Below, piece by piece: positions 60,161-64,000 of a DNA stretch of 64,000 bases. The position numbers and the translations under genes were made by a program. Under the pieces are notes generated by a model. The model made no database searches. It saw only the letters and a program-made list of their open reading frames with translations, and was not told the DNA's origin. How positions within the stretch are numbered: the first letter of the stretch is position 1; every line of letters starts with the position of its first letter. Origin of the DNA: Clostridium sp. MB40-C1 (GTDB taxonomy: Bacteria > Bacillota > Clostridia > Clostridiales > Clostridiaceae); NCBI RefSeq assembly GCF_030913655.1, contig NZ_CP133189.1:1426001-1490000 (forward strand), written 5' to 3'.

Positions 60161-60273
60161 TTTAAATAAGTTTGTATTTATACAAATATTTTTTGTAGGA
60201 CAGGCAATATTTTTAATAACAATACATAGTATATACTATAAAACAATTAGGAGAATAGTTTAGGAGGGGTTAG

Positions 60274-60441
60274 ATGGTTATTACGATAGCTTGTATTGGA
60301 ATTTGGTTTAGTGTAAGTGTGTTAGCCTATACTTTTAACCAATCTTGTAATAGTGAGGATAAACTTAAAGTAATGTCTGTAAGAAGAACTCTAAAACAGT
60401 ATAAAAGATTAAATGATGCCGACAATAAAAGCATTTTCTAA
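60274..60441 (+). CDS. small membrane protein before the FtsK-like gene (55 aa)
   Basis: MVITIACIGIWFSVSVLAYTF is one membrane helix, followed by a basic cytosolic tail (SVRRTLKQYKRLND). TAGGAGGGGTTAG precedes the ATG. Ten bases before the FtsK-type gene, likely cotranscribed. Possible accessory of a transport complex. Confidence 0.55.
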   Translation: MVITIACIGIWFSVSVLAYTFNQSCNSEDKLKVMSVRRTLKQYKRLNDADNKSIF

Positions 60442-60450
60442 GGTGATATT

Positions 60451-61746
60451 ATGTTTGAAAAATTTATTTGTAAAATGAAAGTAGGTAAAGAGTTAGGAAA
60501 TTTTGAAAAACATTGGATAACATTAATGGCAAACTTAAAATTGTACAATGAACTAAAACAAACATTTTCTTTAAACAATCTAGAAAAAACAGATTATGGA
60601 TATAAAGCAGATATACTTATTGTGGCTGGATTAAATTCTAAACAGTTAGAAGAAAAGAGGATTTATATAGAGGACTTTTATGGCTGCATGGTTGTGTTTA
60701 ATAAGGCTAAAAGATGTAATATAATACACGCAGAATTTATCTTTAATATAGATAAGAAAATAGAATTTAAAATAATAAAAGCAAAGCCTACCGAAATATA
60801 TTTAGCTAATACTTATAGTAATGAATCTATTTTATTAGATGTTGTTAAATACCCACATCTCCTAATTACAGGAGGAACTAGATCCGGGAAATCTAAGTTA
60901 ATGGATTGTATTTTAACTAATTTAATAGTTAATTGTAGTAGGTTTGAATTAGAACTTTACTTAGTGCAGGTCGCTAAAAGTGATTTAGTGTTATATGAAA
61001 ACTGTAAGCAAACAAGAGCCTTTGCAGATAACTTAGAAAAAACATTAATCTTATTACAACATATAGATAAGAAAATGTTAGATAGGAACAATCTTATTAA
61101 GCCTTTAAGACAAGAGGCTAAAGCGGATAATTATTTAGATTATAACAAAGTTAATCCATTAAATGAGTTATCTACAGTATATGTGGTTTTCGACGAAATG
61201 AGTTCCTTATTTCAAGTTAAAGGGGATAATAAAGAAGCTAAAAAGTTAAAAGAAGAAATTATAAGTTTAATACGAAGGATAGCACAATTTGGCGCAGGGT
61301 TAGGAGTATTTCTTATATGTAGTTTACAGAGACCTACAGCGGATAATCTAGACCCTTTTATAAGAAGCCAATGCACTTGTATTATAAGCTTTAGACAAAA
61401 CAACAGTAAGAGTTCCGAGATAGTTTTAGATGATGGGCAAATGGCATTAGGTTTAGAACAACGAGAGTTTATTTACTACACAAATAAACATAATTATGGG
61501 ATAGTACCATTGGTTAATAATAAAAAAATCTACAATTATATAAAGTCTAAATTAGAAACTAAACATAGAGATTTATTTAGAGATCTCAAGAAACAAAAGT
61601 ATAGAAATTGTATACCAGTAGATTTTACAAAAATAGATAAGGGTCTAGTTAAAACTAAAGAGGATAAATTAAAAGAAAATATATCTAAAATACCTAGATT
61701 TGTTCCGTATAATCCTATTAAGAAAGGAAGGGAAAAAGTTAAATGA
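60451..61746 (+). CDS. FtsK/SpoIIIE-type DNA translocase
   Basis: 431 residues. Walker A LITGGTRSGKSKLMD near 140, Walker B STVYVVFDEMSSLF near 240, then GAGLGVFLICSLQRPTADNLDPFIRSQCTCIISFR with the FtsK-like sensor/arginine region. It has no long membrane domain or gamma domain; it is the size of the coupling ATPases found in integrative and plasmid elements. It may pump DNA in conjugation-like transfer or segregation. Stop overlaps the next start as ATGA. AAGGTGATATT precedes the ATG. Confidence 0.85.
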   Translation: MFEKFICKMKVGKELGNFEKHWITLMANLKLYNELKQTFSLNNLEKTDYGYKADILIVAGLNSKQLEEKRIYIEDFYGCMVVFNKAKRCNIIHAEFIFNIDKKIEFKIIKAKPTEIYLANTYSNESILLDVVKYPHLLITGGTRSGKSKLMDCILTNLIVNCSRFELELYLVQVAKSDLVLYENCKQTRAFADNLEKTLILLQHIDKKMLDRNNLIKPLRQEAKADNYLDYNKVNPLNELSTVYVVFDEMSSLFQVKGDNKEAKKLKEEIISLIRRIAQFGAGLGVFLICSLQRPTADNLDPFIRSQCTCIISFRQNNSKSSEIVLDDGQMALGLEQREFIYYTNKHNYGIVPLVNNKKIYNYIKSKLETKHRDLFRDLKKQKYRNCIPVDFTKIDKGLVKTKEDKLKENISKIPRFVPYNPIKKGREKVK

Positions 61747-62330
61747 TTACAAGCAGAGATAGAAAAATTATTAATTTCATAGACAAATATGGTTTTCTTA
61801 CTATAGATCAAGCAGCAAAATTATTCTTTGGCAATTTTAAAACGCAATATGATATTGCTAGAAGAAGATTAAAAAAAATTTTAGAAAATGGGGGATATAT
61901 AAGAGTTTTTAAAAATACAGAAACTAATCAAATGATTTATGCTCCAGAAGATTCAAAACTAAGAAAGGTATCTAAACATGATTTACTAGTAATGGATTAT
62001 GTGGCAGACATAAAAACTTTAGGAGCTGAGTTAGAAAAAATAGAGTTTGAAAAAGATTTTGATGGAGCTATAGCAGATGCTTTTATAATATTTAAACTTG
62101 GAGATTATAGATACTATCACATTTTAGAAGTTCAATTAAGGCATGATTATGTCGATATAAATAGATATAAAAATGTAATAAATACAATTCTGAATGAAAC
62201 TAATAACACACTTCCTAAACTCATTATAGTTCAAAATACCAATCACGATTACACTAAAGAGAATCGAACCGATATGGAAATAATACAGTTAGACACATCT
62301 CTTAGCGATATAGCAAAAACAGTAATTTAA
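61743..62330 (+). CDS. replication-relaxation family protein
   Basis: 195 residues. N-terminal winged helix (ITSRDRKIINFIDKYGFLTIDQAAKLFFGNFKTQYDIARRRLKKILENG) and a nuclease-like C-terminal domain (KFDGAIADAFIIFKLGDYRYYHILEVQLRHDYVDINRYKN). Members of this family are found on Firmicutes plasmids and integrative elements beside FtsK-type ATPases and are thought to act at a replication or transfer origin. ATGA overlap with the ATPase. Confidence 0.8.
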   Translation: MITSRDRKIINFIDKYGFLTIDQAAKLFFGNFKTQYDIARRRLKKILENGGYIRVFKNTETNQMIYAPEDSKLRKVSKHDLLVMDYVADIKTLGAELEKIEFEKDFDGAIADAFIIFKLGDYRYYHILEVQLRHDYVDINRYKNVINTILNETNNTLPKLIIVQNTNHDYTKENRTDMEIIQLDTSLSDIAKTVI

Positions 62331-62772
62331 AACTATTCTATAGAATATCTAATATGACAAACGTACACACCGAATAGTTAGAATACTCTAAATCTCCTAA
62401 CAGCTTATTTTTGAACAAATCGGATAGGAAGGGAAAAGCGGCAGCGACCTTCCGTTACATATCACAAAAGTAAAAAAATTCATTACACAAAAGTTTTAGT
62501 GATATGCTAATGCTTAGTATTTTAAGATTTGTTAAATGATAGTATAGCTTGCTTAGTTCTGTATATTTAATTGTAATTATTTGTAGTAGTTATTGTTAAA
62601 TCTATGGCAAAAGTAAGGTGAAGTTTAGATACTTAGTCCAACTTTTTTACTATAGATTTATATAGTGGCTATTATAGACAATTATTCTTTAAATATATAG
62701 GGGCTAATGTAAGTAGTTACTGCCCATTTAAAACAAATTATTAAAATAAATAAACTTTTAGGAGGATTTACT
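62331..62772. other. non-coding region with origin-like structure
   Basis: About 440 bases with no supported gene. A hairpin GGAAGG/CCTTCC (62427-62453) has an unusually GC-rich loop (GAAAAGCGGCAGCGA). Next to it are CATATCAC (62458-62465) and GTGATATG (62499-62506), and between them the direct repeat CACAAAAGT (62463 and 62486, 23 bases apart). Such a cluster directly after a replication-relaxation gene is what an origin of replication or transfer would look like. Not proven. Confidence 0.4.
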
Positions 62773-63060
62773 ATGGAACAAATGTTAGTTATGTTAAAAC
62801 ACTCTTTAAAGGAATTAGTGTTTTGTCTTGCTATGCTGCAAGTTGCAGGGTTACTGTTTTATATGCTAATTCCAAAATCAATTCTAAAAAGCTTTAGGAT
62901 AATAGGCAGGTGTATTAAAATTATACTAATTCAAGCTAAAAACGCTTGTTTACACTTAATTACTAATTATAAAAACAAAAAACAACCTTCTTACGGTAAT
63001 AAGAAAGTTGTTGTTGATGGAAAAATTATTGATTTAAGTGAGTATCAAAAAGCTAAGTAA
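62773..63060 (+). CDS. hypothetical membrane protein (95 aa)
   Basis: One or two N-terminal helices (ELVFCLAMLQVAGLLFYMLI), then a basic amphipathic stretch and a polar tail ending VVDGKIIDLSEYQKAK. TAGGAGGATTTACT precedes the ATG. It is part of the FtsK cassette; no family recognised. Confidence 0.65.
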   Translation: MEQMLVMLKHSLKELVFCLAMLQVAGLLFYMLIPKSILKSFRIIGRCIKIILIQAKNACLHLITNYKNKKQPSYGNKKVVVDGKIIDLSEYQKAK

Positions 63061-63074
63061 TTTTTTTACACTCT

Positions 63075-63123
63075 AAGATAGATAAAAACAATTAAATATT
63101 TATTATTTTTATCTATCTTATTC
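63075..63123 (+). terminator. hairpin terminator
   Basis: Perfect 14-bp stem AAGATAGATAAAAA (63075-63088) with TTTTTATCTATCTT (63106-63119), after the 95-residue gene. Confidence 0.7.
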
Positions 63124-63205
63124 TTAATTATAACCTCTTAATATTATTTTATTCAAACAAAAATCATTTGTTTCATTAAATAAGTGTAAAATGGAGGATT
63201 AATAT

Positions 63206-63394
63206 ATGAATATAAGCATAATAATTAGCATGGCAGGAATAGGTGTAGGAGCAACAATAGCAGAGAAAGTGCTTAATGCTTTTGGTAAAGCAGATATGGC
63301 TAGCTTTTGTAACATAGCAGGATTGTGTGGATTAGGACTTACAGCTATAGGGATAGTTACTAAATTAATAAAAGCTTTGGCATTATTAGCATAG
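63206..63394 (+). CDS. SpoIIIAC-like small membrane protein 1 (62 aa)
   Basis: Two membrane helices around GKADMAS: MNISIIISMAGIGVGATIAEKVL and ...IAGLCGLGLTAIGIVTKLI. The arrangement IAGIGV...LNAFGKADMA...IAGL resembles SpoIIIAC/SpoIIIAD (about 65 residues), parts of the mother-cell feeding-tube channel. The next gene is a paralog. Placement after an FtsK/SpoIIIE-type ATPase suggests a channel partner. ATGGAGGATTAATAT precedes the ATG. Confidence 0.6.
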   Translation: MNISIIISMAGIGVGATIAEKVLNAFGKADMASFCNIAGLCGLGLTAIGIVTKLIKALALLA

Positions 63395-63405
63395 AGGTGA
63401 ATTGA

Positions 63406-63615
63406 ATGTTAGGCATATGTTTAATCCAAATAGCTAAAGCTGGAGCAGTAACTTTAATAGTTTCAAAAGCACTACAATGTCTTGGGAAAAGAGATTATGC
63501 AGATATAATAAAATTTTCTGGAGTTTGTATAATGGGTGTACCAGTAATAAATCTTGTTAGATATTTTATAGAAAATCCACCTTGGTTTATTAAAGTTATT
63601 CAAAAGATATTTTAA
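63406..63615 (+). CDS. SpoIIIAC-like small membrane protein 2 (69 aa)
   Basis: Two membrane helices around GKRDYAD: LIQIAKAGAVTLIVSKALQCL and FSGVCIMGVPVINLVRYF, then a basic amphipathic end. It aligns with the preceding protein along its length (K-x-L-xxx-G-K-x-D-x-A and G-x-C), so the two form a duplicated pair 11 bases apart. AGAGGTGAATTGA precedes the ATG. Confidence 0.6.
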   Translation: MLGICLIQIAKAGAVTLIVSKALQCLGKRDYADIIKFSGVCIMGVPVINLVRYFIENPPWFIKVIQKIF

Positions 63616-63687
63616 AAACTGGCGGAGCAGAAGACCTATTTATATTGTTGTTATTAATTTATTTTTTAGTGTTTATATTTAAATAGA

Positions 63688-63723
63688 AAAATCTCTAGAT
63701 TATATTTATCTAGAGATTTTATT
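63688..63723. terminator. hairpin between convergent genes
   Basis: AAAATCTCTAGAT (63688-63700) and ATCTAGAGATTTT (63708-63720), 13-bp stem; it reaches into the stop codon of the minus-strand XRE gene and could end both transcripts. Confidence 0.75.
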
Positions 63724-63997
63724 TGTATTTTTCTATTACTTTTATTATATCTATTATTAAATTTTTATCCTTTTTATTTTTTAAGTTTAAATTAACTCTT
63801 TCTTTCGTTCTCCCTAAAAGATAATCTAAACTTACATTAAATATGTCGGCTAATTTAATTAAGTTTTGAATACTAGGTTCATTATCTTCTGATTCATATC
63901 CAGACACAGTTTGTCTAGAAACATTTAATAGTTTTCCTAGTTCTTCTTGAGTAAGCTGTTTTTCTTCTCTCAATTCTTTAAGTCTATCCCCCAACAT
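63719..63997 (-). CDS. XRE family regulator (92 aa)
   Basis: N-terminal helix-turn-helix with the classic RLKELREEKQLTQEELGKLLNVSRQTVSGYESEDNEPSIQNLIKLADIFNVSLDYLLGR, followed by a short polar tail. It reads leftwards at the edge of the window; its promoter lies outside. Probably regulates the cassette or the next module. Confidence 0.9.
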   Translation of the reverse strand: MLGDRLKELREEKQLTQEELGKLLNVSRQTVSGYESEDNEPSIQNLIKLADIFNVSLDYLLGRTKERVNLNLKNKKDKNLIIDIIKVIEKYK

Positions 63998-64000
63998 AAA

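Larger units (their letters stand above)
23645..64000. mobile_element. HK97-type siphovirus prophage, left end and at least 40.3 kb
   Basis: Contiguous phage modules: serine integrase, CI/Cro-like switch, recombination and replication genes, late regulator, HNH/TerS/TerL, portal, protease, capsid, tail, lysis. Structural genes look largely intact apart from the odd portal start. Accessory cargo includes a Septu-like pair, two lipoproteins and an FtsK-containing cassette. The right end is not in the window. Confidence 0.95.

Noticed and set aside
63616-63685. Hydrophobic fragment KTGGAEDLFILLLLIYFLVF
   Set aside because: The frame is open for about 30 codons but has no start codon or ribosome site at its head; a TAA precedes it. 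Possibly a decayed small membrane gene, but not supportable.
1-64000. tRNA, rRNA genes, insertion sequences or CRISPR arrays
   Set aside because: I looked for tRNA-like GGTTCGA arms, DDE transposase motifs, and regular repeats and saw none. The integrase target is a protein gene and not a tRNA.

Overview
The window looks like a low-GC endospore-forming Firmicute, most likely Clostridium sensu stricto. The DNA is very AT-rich and genes carry strong AGGAGG-type ribosome sites. Spore genes are present (an alpha/beta-type SASP and a CotS-like coat protein), the lytB/ispH gene is fused to S1 domains, and ferredoxin-type enzymes are typical of anaerobes. I cannot fix the species. No rRNA, tRNA or CRISPR array was seen.

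Bases 1 to about 23,640 are chromosome. First come the 3' end of an LPXTG-anchored 5'-nucleotidase, a type I signal peptidase, a flavodoxin, a possible coat protein, an M15 peptidase, a ferredoxin-type aldo/keto reductase and MscL. A minus-strand thiamin operon (TPP riboswitch, attenuator, thiD, thiM, thiE, thiC) has purF attached directly behind thiC. A group of small, probably spore-related proteins follows, with an RNA methyltransferase. The plus-strand run rluB, RpiR-type regulator, BaiN-like flavoprotein, cmk, ispH-S1, CotS-like and GNAT then leads to the start of miaB.

From about 23,645 to the right edge is an HK97-type siphovirus prophage (at least 40.3 kb) that entered miaB after about 15 codons. 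Its order is: large serine integrase and CI-like repressor (minus strand); cro-like regulator, antirepressor, Gam-like and ERF recombination genes, replication initiator and helicase loader; tyrosine recombinase, SSB and a nuclease; late regulator; HNH, putative cos, TerS, TerL, portal, ClpP-type protease, capsid, connectors, major tail protein; a -1 frameshifted tail chaperone; tape measure, Dit, Tal-like and fibre proteins.

Between the tail and lysis modules sits a two-gene cassette that looks like a Septu (PtuA/PtuB) defence system. Holin and amidase follow. The right arm carries a promoter-bearing lipoprotein moron and then a plasmid-like cassette: XRE regulator, FtsK/SpoIIIE-type ATPase, replication-relaxation protein, a 440-base structured non-coding gap and small membrane proteins, two of which resemble SpoIIIAC. 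The right attachment site and the rest of miaB lie outside the window.

The points most worth following are the miaB disruption (possible polar effect on mutSL), the Septu-like moron, the FtsK/SpoIIIAC-like cassette, the portal gene without a normal start codon, and purF inside a riboswitch-controlled thiamin operon.
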